From an uncultured Meiothermus sp. (GTDB lineage: Bacteria; Deinococcota; Deinococci; Deinococcales; Thermaceae), in contig NZ_CALMCQ010000343.1 in the NCBI RefSeq assembly GCF_937863175.1, forward strand, positions 1 through 41,953: a DNA stretch of 41,953 nt, written 5' to 3'. Below, one piece after another: positions 1 to 7,659 of this stretch. The first letter of the stretch is position 1, and every line of letters starts with the position of its first letter. The notes under the pieces were generated by a model. That model searched no databases. It was not told the DNA's origin and saw only the letters and a program-made list of their open reading frames with translations. A program made the translations under genes and the position numbers.

Positions 1-1330
1 CGGAGAAGGTATAACCGCCCCCTGGCTCAAAGCTGAAGACAAAACGCCCGTTGCGCTGGGCCTGGCGGTAGAGGGTCTCGCGCACCATGCGGGCCTCGAG
101 CTTGAGGCTTTCGGGCTGGGGCCAGTAGGGTGCCAGGCGCTCGAGGGCCACACCCCACAGGGCGTTGTCGTAGGTCAGGTAGGGCTCTTTGACCGGGTCG
201 TCGGTGGGGGAGAGGAAGGTGCGGTAGAGCGAGAGCGAAGGGTGTTTTTCCTCGGCAACCCGGGCAAACACCTCCTCCAGCAGATCGCGCAGCTCGGCCA
301 CTAGCTCGGGGTTGGGGCCGGTGGCCTCCAGATAACGGGCCAGGGCCAGCGGATAGGCGGCGGCCTGATCGAGCTCGAAGCCTGGATACAGGGGTGGCCC
401 ATTCAGGTACTGAGCGTGTTCCCCCGGCCAGCGGGCATGGCGGTGGAACACGGCCTTGAGCACTGCTTTGGCCCGCCTGTGGTCGGCTTTAAGCAGGGCC
501 GGGAAAAACCACAAAAGCGCGTCGCGCGCCCAGTAGGCCCCCGAGACATAATAGTGCGGGCTGCGTGAGGTAAGCAGCACCGGTGGGCCTTCGAGGGTAT
601 CGGCCTGGGCGTAGAAGTAGCTGAAAATCAGGTGTCGCCGATAAACCTCGTAGAGCGGGCCAGTATAGTTGGTGGCAAGCAGGGCCAGCTTGTGCAACGT
701 TTTTCGCAGCAGGTTTTCCCAACCCACCCGCCGCAGATGCAGGGCAGTAGTACGGGCGCCATCGCCTTCGGGGGCTAGCCCCAGGTACAGCGTGACTGGG
801 CCAGCCGCCCACTCCAGCACAAACTGCTGGCCCCAGTCTATGCGGGTGGGTGGGGGGTCGGCCTGCCAGCCCAGGGCCAGCAGGGTGCGTTCGGCGCGGG
901 CCTCGAGCACGTAGCTGCCAGTCCAGGCATCGTGGGCGGTGCGAAAACTGGCCTCGAGCCTCTCTTCCTTAAAACGCCGCAGGCCCAGGTATTCCAGATT
1001 GCCTGCTACTTGAATTGGCCCGGGTGCGCGGGGCTCGAGGCGCAGGGCCAGCCCCCGTTCACCGTAGGGGGCCAGCAGCGTGACCGTGAGGCGGTCGTTC
1101 TCCCAGACCGGAATCCAGTCCGAGAGGCGTGAAACCTTCCAGCCCTGGCCCGACACCTCCAGCAGCGGCTCACCCACCCAGTCCAGCAACCCATTCAGGG
1201 TAAGAGAGGCTACCCCAATACGTGAGATCGAGGGGGCCCTGGGGCTGGTTTCCACGTGAATATCGAGGTTCCCGGTGGGCAGGTGTTCTGGTGGGGAGTC
1301 CAGGATGGGGGCGGGGGTCATGAGTTCCAT
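1..1330 (-). CDS. Six-hairpin glycosidase-like protein, 3' end outside window
   Basis: The frame is open for 443 codons and runs off the left edge, so the C-terminus is missing. The N-terminal ~200 residues look like a beta-sandwich. From about residue 225 the protein resembles the (alpha/alpha)6 toroid of GH15/GH63/GH125-like enzymes: aromatic and acidic motifs such as AYWARDALLWF, ELDQAAAYPLALARY and PYLTYDNALW sit where such enzymes line the active-site funnel. It probably acts on an alpha-linked sugar or glycogen-like substrate; this is inference from fold-level similarity, and the exact family is not recognised. No signal peptide is seen, so it is probably cytoplasmic. The ATG at 1330 is the most upstream in-frame start; a second ATG lies three codons later at 1321. 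Neither has a good Shine-Dalgarno. It follows tsaE and a small membrane protein gene on the same strand with short gaps. Confidence 0.6.
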   Translation of the reverse strand, partial: MELMTPAPILDSPPEHLPTGNLDIHVETSPRAPSISRIGVASLTLNGLLDWVGEPLLEVSGQGWKVSRLSDWIPVWENDRLTVTLLAPYGERGLALRLEPRAPGPIQVAGNLEYLGLRRFKEERLEASFRTAHDAWTGSYVLEARAERTLLALGWQADPPPTRIDWGQQFVLEWAAGPVTLYLGLAPEGDGARTTALHLRRVGWENLLRKTLHKLALLATNYTGPLYEVYRRHLIFSYFYAQADTLEGPPVLLTSRSPHYYVSGAYWARDALLWFFPALLKADHRRAKAVLKAVFHRHARWPGEHAQYLNGPPLYPGFELDQAAAYPLALARYLEATGPNPELVAELRDLLEEVFARVAEEKHPSLSLYRTFLSPTDDPVKEPYLTYDNALWGVALERLAPYWPQPESLKLEARMVRETLYRQAQRNGRFVFSFEPGGGYTFS

Positions 1331-1366
1331 AATCGTGAGGTGAAAGAGGAAGCAAAGAGCCTGCTG

Positions 1367-1558
1367 CTACTGTTTCTTGAGGTTATCGAAGGAAATCCAG
1401 ATGAAGTACATCGCAAATACCACCCCGGCAACCCCCAGTAGCGTTACCATACTCCGCAGCCAGTGGGCAAACATCACCCCCACCACGACCCCGGCGAAAA
1501 ACCAGACCAAATGCCAGCGGTACTGCCGCCACACCAGGCTGCCCATGGTTTTGTTCAC
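1367..1558 (-). CDS. Small two-helix membrane protein
   Basis: This is a 63-residue protein starting at GTG 1558, or at an in-frame ATG at 1546. A basic N-terminus (K3, R11, R14) is followed by two hydrophobic stretches at about residues 16-32 and 36-55, separated by a short HWLRSM loop, and then a charged tail ending in KKQ. That pattern predicts a two-pass inner-membrane protein with a cytoplasmic C-terminus. No family is recognised. It lies 66 nt downstream of tsaE and 36 nt upstream of the glycosidase-like gene, so it is probably cotranscribed with both. The support is the composition, the membrane topology and the packing between neighbours; function is unknown. Confidence 0.55.
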   Translation of the reverse strand: MNKTMGSLVWRQYRWHLVWFFAGVVVGVMFAHWLRSMVTLLGVAGVVFAMYFIWISFDNLKKQ

Positions 1559-1624
1559 CAGGACAGCGTACCGCCTTTCTGGTTTTTAACCCAGTAAGCC
1601 CAGGGTTTTGTCCTTCCGATTCCA

Positions 1625-2059
1625 TCAGTCCCGGTCCCGGTCGTTTAGAGGGGCGATACTGCGGTGGGGAATCATCTCCACGACGCGCCCTCGCTCGCTC
1701 GGGGTGAGGCGGATCTCCAGGCTATCGGGAAAAACTGCCGGCTGGCCCCACTCAATCAGCACCAGCCGGGCCTCGGGCAGGTAGTCTTCCAGGCCCAGGT
1801 GGTATAGCTCCTCCTGGTCGGCCATCCGGTAGGCATCAATGTGCACGATCAGGCCCTGCTCGGTAGGGTACTCGTGGATCAGGGTATAGGTGGGGCTGGT
1901 CACTTCACCGGCAAATCCCAGCGCCCCGACCAGGAACTTCACCAGGGTGGTTTTGCCCGCGCCCATCGGCCCGGTGAGCAGAACCAGGCTGCCCTGGGGG
2001 AGCGTCTGGGCTAGTTTTTGGGCGAAGCGACGGGTGGCCTCGAGGTCGGGTAGCAGCAC
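1625..2059 (-). CDS. tsaE: TsaE, ATPase of tRNA t6A synthesis
   Basis: TsaE is the small P-loop ATPase that works with TsaB and TsaD to place N6-threonylcarbamoyl on A37 of tRNAs that read ANN codons. The 144-residue length is usual for the family. Seen here are the Walker A motif GPMGAGKTT at residues 30-38, the switch-like TSPTYTLIHEY segment at about 54-64, HIDAYR at about 73-78 and the late VLIEWGQ motif at about 100-106, in the expected order. The start is GTG 2059, because the upstream ATG at 2070 is out of frame and no other start fits. TATGCT lies 6 nt upstream, suggesting a leaderless message. It is divergent from the MFS gene and first in a run of three minus-strand genes. The C-terminal tail is short and charged. 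Confidence 0.93.
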   Translation of the reverse strand: MLLPDLEATRRFAQKLAQTLPQGSLVLLTGPMGAGKTTLVKFLVGALGFAGEVTSPTYTLIHEYPTEQGLIVHIDAYRMADQEELYHLGLEDYLPEARLVLIEWGQPAVFPDSLEIRLTPSERGRVVEMIPHRSIAPLNDRDRD

Positions 2060-2065
2060 GGATAT

Positions 2066-2071
2066 AGCATA
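2066..2071 (-). promoter_or_regulatory. -10 element of tsaE, leaderless
   Basis: TATGCT on the minus strand is 6 nt from the GTG start and there is no Shine-Dalgarno between. This spacing puts the transcription start at or beside the start codon. No clear -35 is visible. Confidence 0.45.
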
Positions 2072-2124
2072 CCGATCCCGAAAACCGCCCCCTCGAGGTT
2101 GCTTTTGCTTCGGGCGTATAGTGT

Positions 2125-2130
2125 CATAAT
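2125..2130 (+). promoter_or_regulatory. -10 element of the MFS gene, leaderless
   Basis: CATAAT lies 9 nt upstream of the ATG at 2140, with GGCGCGGTT between and no Shine-Dalgarno. Transcription is expected to begin within 2-3 nt of the ATG. Two TTGCTT boxes lie at 2099-2104 and 2105-2110, but neither has 17-nt spacing. Confidence 0.45.
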
Positions 2131-2139
2131 GGCGCGGTT

Positions 2140-3366
2140 ATGGCCTCTGCCAGAACTGCTTCCCTGGCTTTCATCCTGATCTCGGTGCTGATCAACGTGA
2201 TGGGTCTGGGACTGATAATTCCGGTGCTGCCCAAACTGATCGCAACCCTGGCGGGAAGCGTGGAAGCCGGGGCCCAGATCAACGGCATCTTCTTTGCGGT
2301 CTATGCGCTGATGCAGTTTGTGTTTGGCCCCATTCTGGGCCTGCTCTCCGACCGCTACGGGCGTCGCCCGGTTCTGCTGGCCTCGAGCCTGGGAACCGCC
2401 CTTGATTATCTGATTGCGGCCCTGACGCAGTCCATCTGGATTTTGTTTCTGGCTCGAGTGGTCGCCGGAGCGCTGGGAGCCAGCCTTTCCACCGCCAATG
2501 CCTACATTGCCGATATCTCTAAACCCAACGAACGCGCCCGCAACTTTGGCCTGATCGGGGCCACCTTCGGGATGGGCTTCGTGCTGGGGCCAGTGGTGGG
2601 AGGGGTGCTGGGCAACATAGATCTGCGCCTACCCTTCTTTTTTGCGGCGGGACTGGCTTTTCTCAACTTTCTATACGGCTACTTTGTGTTGCCCGAGTCG
2701 CTCAGACCAGAAAACCGCAACCACAATGCCAGGTCGCTCAATCCCTTTACCGCCCTCAAAATTCTGGGCCAGACCCCCCTTCTGCGTGGACTGACCTCGA
2801 GCCTGGCCTTGATTTTTCTGGCCTTCGGGGTTTTGCAGAGCGTCTGGGTCTTGTATACCGCCTACAAGTTTGACTGGAAACCGCTCGAGGTCGGCTTTTC
2901 GCTATTCCTGGTGGGGCTCGGTGGGGTGGTGGTGCAGGCCGTGCTGATCCGACCGGTGGTAGCAGGCCTGGGCGAGCGTAGGGCCCTGATTCTGGGACAG
3001 AGTGTATCCATTTTCTCCTTCACCCTTTATGGGCTGGCCACCCAGGGCTGGATGATGTACGCCATCATTGTTCTGGCGGCCTTTAGCAACCTGGGCCAAC
3101 CCCTGATTCAATCGTTTTTAACCCGCGAGGTCTCGCCCCAGGAACAAGGTGCTTTGCAGGGCGCCCTGGCAGGGGCCCAGAGTCTCACGGTAGCTGCGGG
3201 GGGCTTGCTGGGTGGCTTCATTTTTGCGATGGTGGTTGGGCTGGAACATGCCGAGTGGCTGGTGGGACTTCCCTTTTTTGTGGGGGCCTTGATGTATCTG
3301 CTGGCCGCCATCAATACCACCCGGCTGTTCCGTCGGACAGCCGAAGCCACGACGCGACCCAGCTGA
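2140..3366 (+). CDS. MFS drug:H+ antiporter, TetA/DHA1-like
   Basis: This is a 408-residue, twelve-helix major facilitator protein. The first helix carries the MGLGLIIPVLPKL signature of the TetA/TCR group, and the loop between helices 2 and 3 has MFS motif A (GLLSDRYGRRPV, about residues 67-78). A motif-C-like glycine-rich stretch, GMGFVLGPVVGG, follows at about 147-158, typical of antiporters. It likely exports a hydrophobic drug or metabolite in exchange for protons at the inner membrane; the substrate cannot be told from sequence. It is transcribed alone, divergent from tsaE and convergent with the C45 gene. The call to family is firm; tetracycline transport itself is not implied. Confidence 0.85.
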   Translation: MASARTASLAFILISVLINVMGLGLIIPVLPKLIATLAGSVEAGAQINGIFFAVYALMQFVFGPILGLLSDRYGRRPVLLASSLGTALDYLIAALTQSIWILFLARVVAGALGASLSTANAYIADISKPNERARNFGLIGATFGMGFVLGPVVGGVLGNIDLRLPFFFAAGLAFLNFLYGYFVLPESLRPENRNHNARSLNPFTALKILGQTPLLRGLTSSLALIFLAFGVLQSVWVLYTAYKFDWKPLEVGFSLFLVGLGGVVVQAVLIRPVVAGLGERRALILGQSVSIFSFTLYGLATQGWMMYAIIVLAAFSNLGQPLIQSFLTREVSPQEQGALQGALAGAQSLTVAAGGLLGGFIFAMVVGLEHAEWLVGLPFFVGALMYLLAAINTTRLFRRTAEATTRPS

Positions 3367-3417
3367 AACGTGGAGACCCACGGCCGGTGCAGTGGCGGTA
3401 TGCCCATCAAAAACCAC

Positions 3418-3554
3418 GTTAATACCGGATTCAAAAAGATCATCCTCCAACCCGGAGACCCCGAGGCTCTCTTTTTGAATCCGGGAGCATACCCCTCCCG
3501 GACGGTCGGCGAAAAAAGCGTCTCCCTTCGGTCGGGTTCCGAGTCTGGTATAAC
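3418..3554. repeat. Palindromic intergenic element with nested inverted repeats
   Basis: Between the convergent MFS and C45 genes are nested inverted repeats. The clearest is a perfect 15-bp pair at 3425-3439 and 3470-3484 (CCGGATTCAAAAAGA and its complement) with a 30-nt spacer. It is followed by a GC hairpin at 3481-3501 (CCGGGAG / CTCCCGG), a GGAGAC/GTCTCC pair at 3454-3459 and 3520-3525, and imperfect outer arms at 3418-3432 and 3541-3554. The nested layout suggests a MITE-like or REP-like repeat. It could also act as a bidirectional terminator for the two converging genes, although no clean T-tract follows a GC stem. Confidence 0.6.
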
Positions 3555-3577
3555 CGGCCCAGGCTCGAGGTCAACCT

Positions 3578-4672
3578 TCATAACGGGTAGTGCGCATAAG
3601 GGTTCTGGTGGGGTGGGCCGTCGGAAACCCACAGTTCTAGCGTCCCCAAGTTCATAATTACCGAGGCCAGGGTGCGGTAGGGTTCGCCCAGTTCGTACTC
3701 TTCCTGGCTGGCGGTGCGGCAGACCGCATAGGGCGCACCCTCCCGGTCGGAGAGGGCGGCTTTCAGGTCTTCCAGGCCGGGTTTTTCTACTGCGCCCAGC
3801 CGGAGACTGAGGCGTCTGGCCCGGTGGTGGGAGCGATCCAGCCATTCGATGGGCGGAACCTCGATTCCAAAGCGCTCGGGTGCGATGTAGTGGTTGGCAT
3901 GCACCAGCAGACGCGGGTCTTCCCAGACTCCAATTCCAGCAGGCGAGACCTCCAGATCCACCGCCTGCTCCCCCTGCCCAATCAGGAAGTTGCCCGAGGC
4001 GGTGCGCGGGCTTTCGACAATGGCTGCCCGGGCCTCCGGCAGGGTTTTCTGCCGCAGGGCTTCGTAGGTACGCAGATGGAAAGGTTTGCCCAGGCCCGCC
4101 CAGTCGTCGCCGACCGAGACCAGCCCGTTGATGCAGAGTCCCAGTCCGTGGGAGTTGAGGCCCATCTTCCCGCCGAAGATGCCGGCCTCGGTAAAGGCCA
4201 GCACCCGGGTTCCGTCGGGTTCGGTGATGTGTTGCAAAGCTCCCTGCACCCCTTCCATCCAGTCCCAGTTCTGGCCCATCCAGAGGTGGCCGTCGGAGCT
4301 ATGGCCTGGCAACAGCGCAAAAGCTGTGCAGCCGTTGGGGGCCTCGCGGGCCAGATAAACCGGGGCGGTGTCCTGGGCGAACTGGTAGTAGACGATTTCG
4401 TAGCGCACGTTGAGGGTGGCGATGTCCACCAGGGGTTGCCCCGACCCTGCCGCGATGCCCTCGATCCCCAGAGCATAGGCTGGATTTTGTTGCTGGATGG
4501 CCCCAAAATACCGCTCGCCCCGGCTGCGGGCCTCGGCTGGGGACAGTTTGCACTCGACCTCGAAGCGATGGAAATAGACCTCGAGGTTATGGGCAATGCG
4601 GTCAGCCAGGGCGACTCCTTGCTCGAGGCCCTGGTCAAAGGGAGAACCCGAAAGTTGCAGGTAGGGCAGCAT
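3578..4672 (-). CDS. C45-family Ntn-hydrolase / acyltransferase
   Basis: This 364-residue protein matches the acyl-CoA:6-aminopenicillanate acyltransferase-like (peptidase C45) group. These are N-terminal-nucleophile enzymes that cut themselves to expose a cysteine and then hydrolyse or transfer amide-bound acyl groups. The expected self-cleavage site is Gly114-Cys115 in PNGCTAF. Downstream come the family motifs GQNWDW (about 133-138), GKMGLNSHGLGLCING (about 168-183) and the HANHY segment (about 258-262). The residues before Cys115 would form the small alpha chain. No signal peptide is seen. It is monocistronic, convergent with the MFS gene and preceded by a leaderless-type -10. The natural substrate is unknown; N-acyl amino acids or peptides are likely. 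Confidence 0.82.
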   Translation of the reverse strand: MLPYLQLSGSPFDQGLEQGVALADRIAHNLEVYFHRFEVECKLSPAEARSRGERYFGAIQQQNPAYALGIEGIAAGSGQPLVDIATLNVRYEIVYYQFAQDTAPVYLAREAPNGCTAFALLPGHSSDGHLWMGQNWDWMEGVQGALQHITEPDGTRVLAFTEAGIFGGKMGLNSHGLGLCINGLVSVGDDWAGLGKPFHLRTYEALRQKTLPEARAAIVESPRTASGNFLIGQGEQAVDLEVSPAGIGVWEDPRLLVHANHYIAPERFGIEVPPIEWLDRSHHRARRLSLRLGAVEKPGLEDLKAALSDREGAPYAVCRTASQEEYELGEPYRTLASVIMNLGTLELWVSDGPPHQNPYAHYPL

Positions 4673-4680
4673 GTCTGCCC

Positions 4681-4686
4681 ATTATG
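4681..4686 (-). promoter_or_regulatory. -10 element of the C45 gene, leaderless
   Basis: CATAAT on the minus strand ends exactly 8 nt before the ATG at 4672, and the gap GGGCAGAC is not a Shine-Dalgarno. No -35 hexamer is convincing. Confidence 0.5.
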
Positions 4687-5169
4687 GCCTATGGCCGGAG
4701 CCTCTTCTACGGTCTCGCACCAGGACTGGCCCCTATCGTGAAATCGGAAAATGCGCGGCGCCACCTCGAACCCTTCGACTAAGCTCGGGGCAAGACTCAG
4801 GGCAGACTCAACAACGCTGAAAGTTTGAAGCGCCGTACTACGCCGAATTCGACGAACCGGAGCGCAGCCGTTGCTTCGCCTGGCGGCCTCAGCATGACCT
4901 TCGATAATTTTTGTACGGCCCCAGAGGCCAGCTCCACTTTTGTGATAAGAGCCAGCACCAGGATCTCGAAGCTGCAAACGGCGGGTCGAGCCCTTAATAC
5001 AAGCCTGTATTTTGCTTAACAGCCATAACGGTAGCCGCAGAAATTGCGTCCAGGCGCCACATTCTACTTATGGCGTTACGGGCAGTTCTACGTAACGGTT
5101 CTATTCGCACTTGACGTGGGCGTTTTTGCCTAGGCTGGGAGTCGGCAGGAACACTACGGAGCATCCCAT
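4687..5169. other. Intergenic region with repeat fragments and an inverted repeat
   Basis: No gene is supported here. At about 4769-4905 the text (CCTTCGACTAAGCTCGGGGC and later GCGGCCTCAGCATGACC) resembles decayed copies of GC-rich intergenic repeats common in bacterial genomes. A 7-bp inverted repeat, CGTTACG at 5074-5080 and CGTAACG at 5091-5097 with 10 nt between, lies about 75 nt before the protease start and could be an operator. A TTGACG at 5113-5118 lacks a properly spaced -10. Confidence 0.4.
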
Positions 5170-7056
5170 ATGCCCAAAAAACGCCATTCCATTCCCATCT
5201 GGCTTCACCGAATCGTCGCATTGTCCATCGTTGTTTTGTTGGTGGCCTGCGGTGGCGTGAACAGGCCCGCCACCCTCCCGCCGAGCGACCAGGGCTACCT
5301 GCTCACGGTTCCCCTGACTTCCAGCGATACCCAGGAAAGCCTGGCCCAGCGATACGGCGGTGAGGTGATTGCCTGGCTGGACGGCCAGGCCATCCTGAAG
5401 TTGAGCAGCCAGGCGGCTGCGGCCTTGCAGGGCCGGGGGGTCTCGCTGCAAAACACTACCCTGGAGCCCAACTCCACTGTGCGTAGCCCGGCCATGGCCC
5501 TGAGCTTCCACACCTGGGCTGGGGGCTTCGGCTCCTGGGCAGGCGGCTGGAGTCACTGGGTAGGTGGTACCAGTACCATCCCAACCCTCCCCAGCGAGAA
5601 CCGCTTCCAGTTTATGCTCACCAGAGTTCCGCAGGCCCAGGCCCTCAGCCGTAACTTTGGGCAGGGCATCAAGGTGGCGGTAATTGATACTGGCATTGAC
5701 CTCAATCACCCCCAGTTCACCAACCGCCTGGCCCCTGCTGGTGAGCACTTTGACTTTGTGGGCATGGATGCCATTCCTCAGGAGGTAGCCGGCAGCATGT
5801 ATGGGCACGGCACCGGGGTGGCCAGCCTGATCCTGCAAGTAGCCCCTCGGGCCACCATCCTGCCGATCCGGGTCTTGAACGGGGATGGGGCTGGTACGGT
5901 AGCCGACGTGGTCTCGGCCATCCAATGGGCCATGAACATGAATGCCCAGATTATCAACCTCTCGCTGGGCACCACCGTCAGCGATACGGCCCTACGAACC
6001 ATCATCAATAGCGCGACCAACCAGGGCCGCTACATCGTCGCCTCAGCGGGCAACACCGGCAATGGCAACATCACCTTCCCGGCAGCCTGGGCCAACAACA
6101 CCGTCAGCAATCACCAGTTCCTCATCAGCGTGGGCAGCGTCAGCAGTGCCCTGGCCCTATCAACCTTCTCCAGCAGGGGTACCGCGCTAGAATATGTGGC
6201 CCCCGGGGCCTCGATTGCGGGGGCCTATCCCGATCTTCGTTTCGCTTTCTACACCGGGACCTCCTTCGCGGCTCCACAGCTTGCGGGGGCGGTGGCCCTG
6301 GCGTTGGCCGATACGGAGAATGAAGGCAGCATCGGCGAGTACCTCAAGCTCTCTGCCATCAACCTGGGCATCTCGGGGGTGGAGTGGGGCCTGCTCAACG
6401 TGGCCGGCATGCTGCAACAGCCGGGAGATTTCCAGCGTAAGAGAGCCCTGCTGGTTGCTCGCTTAACTGGTGGTGTGCTGTCTAGCGCAGACAGTGTCCT
6501 CAGAACCCGTCTGGAAAGCCTGGGCTACACCGTGACCGTCCGGGGGGATGCAGCCAGCACAAGCTCCGATGCAAACCATCAGGATGTGGTGGTGATTTCG
6601 GGTAGCATCAGCCCCAGCAGCGTAAACACCAAGTTTAACAGCGTAGCCGTGCCGGTGGTGGTGATGCACTGGGATCTGTTCGACGAGATGCGGATGACGG
6701 GTGGTAGCTCGGGAAATCGCAGTGTGCAGACCAGCCAGACCCAGGTCAGGGTGCTGAACAACACCCATCCCCTGGCCGGTGGCCTGCCCGCCTTCCTCAA
6801 CACCACGGTCTATAGCAGTTCGGACTCGCTCAACTGGGGCAGGGTGGGCTCGGGGGCAGTCAGTGTGGCCAGCCTGACTTCCGACACTGCCCGCTCTACC
6901 TTATTTGGCTACAACACTGGGGCCGCATTGCAGAGCGGGACCGCCCCCGCCCGCCGGGTAGGCTTCTTCCCGAATAGTTCGGGTACTGCCCGCCTTACTG
7001 CCAGTGGAATGCATTTGCTCGAGGCCGCCATCACCTGGGCTGCATCAGGAAACTAA
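5170..7056 (+). CDS. Subtilisin-like (S8) lipoprotein protease
   Basis: This 628-residue protein is exported. A basic N-terminus and hydrophobic stretch end in the lipobox LVAC, so Cys27 should be lipidated and the enzyme tethered at the cell surface. Residues ~40-110 look like an I9-type propeptide. The catalytic domain has the full triad: Asp173 (VIDTG), His213 (GHGTGVAS) and Ser365 (GTSFAAP), with oxyanion Asn295 (SAGNTG). From about residue 425 there is a second alpha/beta domain, starting ALLVARLTGG, which resembles the amidotransferase-like or ThuA-like modules at the ends of some secreted proteins; that assignment is tentative. A Gly/Trp-rich linker (WAGGFGSWAGGWSHW) separates propeptide and protease. 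The ATG at 5170 has GGAG 10 nt upstream. The next gene starts 12 nt after the stop. Confidence 0.9.
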   Translation: MPKKRHSIPIWLHRIVALSIVVLLVACGGVNRPATLPPSDQGYLLTVPLTSSDTQESLAQRYGGEVIAWLDGQAILKLSSQAAAALQGRGVSLQNTTLEPNSTVRSPAMALSFHTWAGGFGSWAGGWSHWVGGTSTIPTLPSENRFQFMLTRVPQAQALSRNFGQGIKVAVIDTGIDLNHPQFTNRLAPAGEHFDFVGMDAIPQEVAGSMYGHGTGVASLILQVAPRATILPIRVLNGDGAGTVADVVSAIQWAMNMNAQIINLSLGTTVSDTALRTIINSATNQGRYIVASAGNTGNGNITFPAAWANNTVSNHQFLISVGSVSSALALSTFSSRGTALEYVAPGASIAGAYPDLRFAFYTGTSFAAPQLAGAVALALADTENEGSIGEYLKLSAINLGISGVEWGLLNVAGMLQQPGDFQRKRALLVARLTGGVLSSADSVLRTRLESLGYTVTVRGDAASTSSDANHQDVVVISGSISPSSVNTKFNSVAVPVVVMHWDLFDEMRMTGGSSGNRSVQTSQTQVRVLNNTHPLAGGLPAFLNTTVYSSSDSLNWGRVGSGAVSVASLTSDTARSTLFGYNTGAALQSGTAPARRVGFFPNSSGTARLTASGMHLLEAAITWAASGN

Positions 7057-7068
7057 GGAGCTGCCAAG

Positions 7069-7437
7069 ATGGTTGAACCCAAGAAACCCAACCTCCAGGC
7101 CATCCTGGTCATGGACTCCCGCAAGACCTCGCTGGCAGTACGGCAGCAGAACTTCACCGGAGCCTGGTCGCAGCTCTACAAAGCCGGGGATTTCTATCTC
7201 GACCTGAGCCTGAAACCCGACACCCACAAAGCCTACCTGCAAGGCTATATCGTGGCCGATCCCAGTCTGCTTTCCTCAATCCAGGGCACCACTTTGCTGC
7301 ACAACGACCAGACCCAATTGAGCACCCCGATTGGACGGATCGGTTCTTTCCGGCTGGAAGTGCCCGCCACCGGGGCCTACCGGCTGGAGATTGCCCTGCC
7401 AGATCAGGTCATTCGGCTGGATAGCATCGAAATCTAG
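7069..7437 (+). CDS. Small beta-rich protein cotranscribed with the protease
   Basis: This 122-residue protein has no signal peptide or membrane segment and is not recognised. Alternating hydrophobic/polar strands, with the ending RIGSFRLEVPATGAYRLEIALPDQVIRLDSIEI broken into short strands, suggest a compact beta-sandwich similar in style to carboxypeptidase-regulatory or fibronectin-like modules. AAGGAG sits 9 nt before the ATG. It follows the S8 lipoprotein by 12 nt and is followed by a strong hairpin, so the two genes form a closed operon. A role as partner, inhibitor or substrate of the protease is possible but is only suggested by position. Confidence 0.65.
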   Translation: MVEPKKPNLQAILVMDSRKTSLAVRQQNFTGAWSQLYKAGDFYLDLSLKPDTHKAYLQGYIVADPSLLSSIQGTTLLHNDQTQLSTPIGRIGSFRLEVPATGAYRLEIALPDQVIRLDSIEI

Positions 7438-7458
7438 CCCGGTTCCACCCAAGCCAAA

Positions 7459-7484
7459 CCCCCAGGAATTTACCTGGGGGCTTT
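7459..7484 (+). terminator. Rho-independent terminator of the protease operon
   Basis: A perfect 8-bp GC-rich stem (CCCCCAGG at 7459-7466 and CCTGGGGG at 7473-7480) with loop AATTTA is followed by CTTT. The T-tract is short, but the stem and its position 22 nt after the stop codon fit termination. Confidence 0.65.
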
Positions 7485-7659
7485 GGGGTCATGTGGCTTA
7501 CCAGGGAAAACGCACGATGCTTGCCCGAGAATGGCCCCACTCGTCCTTTGGGAATACCTTTGTGCGGTTTTGCCAAGCCTGACAGAAGGAGCAGTGCTAG
7601 GCACCGACGCGTTTTCCAAGTCTGCCCTCGAGCCCAACCGTAACTTATACAAAATTGTA

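Noticed and set aside
3824-4741. A 305-codon plus-strand frame opposite the C45 gene
   Set aside because: The minus strand encodes a recognisable Ntn-hydrolase over the same bases; the plus frame has no ribosome site or domain.
5113-5140. A sigma70-type promoter with TTGACG before the S8 protease
   Set aside because: The only -10-like hexamer, TAGGCT, is 14 nt away, too short for confident assignment.
7485-7659. A possible small gene after the protease terminator
   Set aside because: Open frames here run into the antisense of the phosphatase and have no ribosome site; the near-palindrome TACAAAATTGTA at about 7648-7659 is too isolated to assign.
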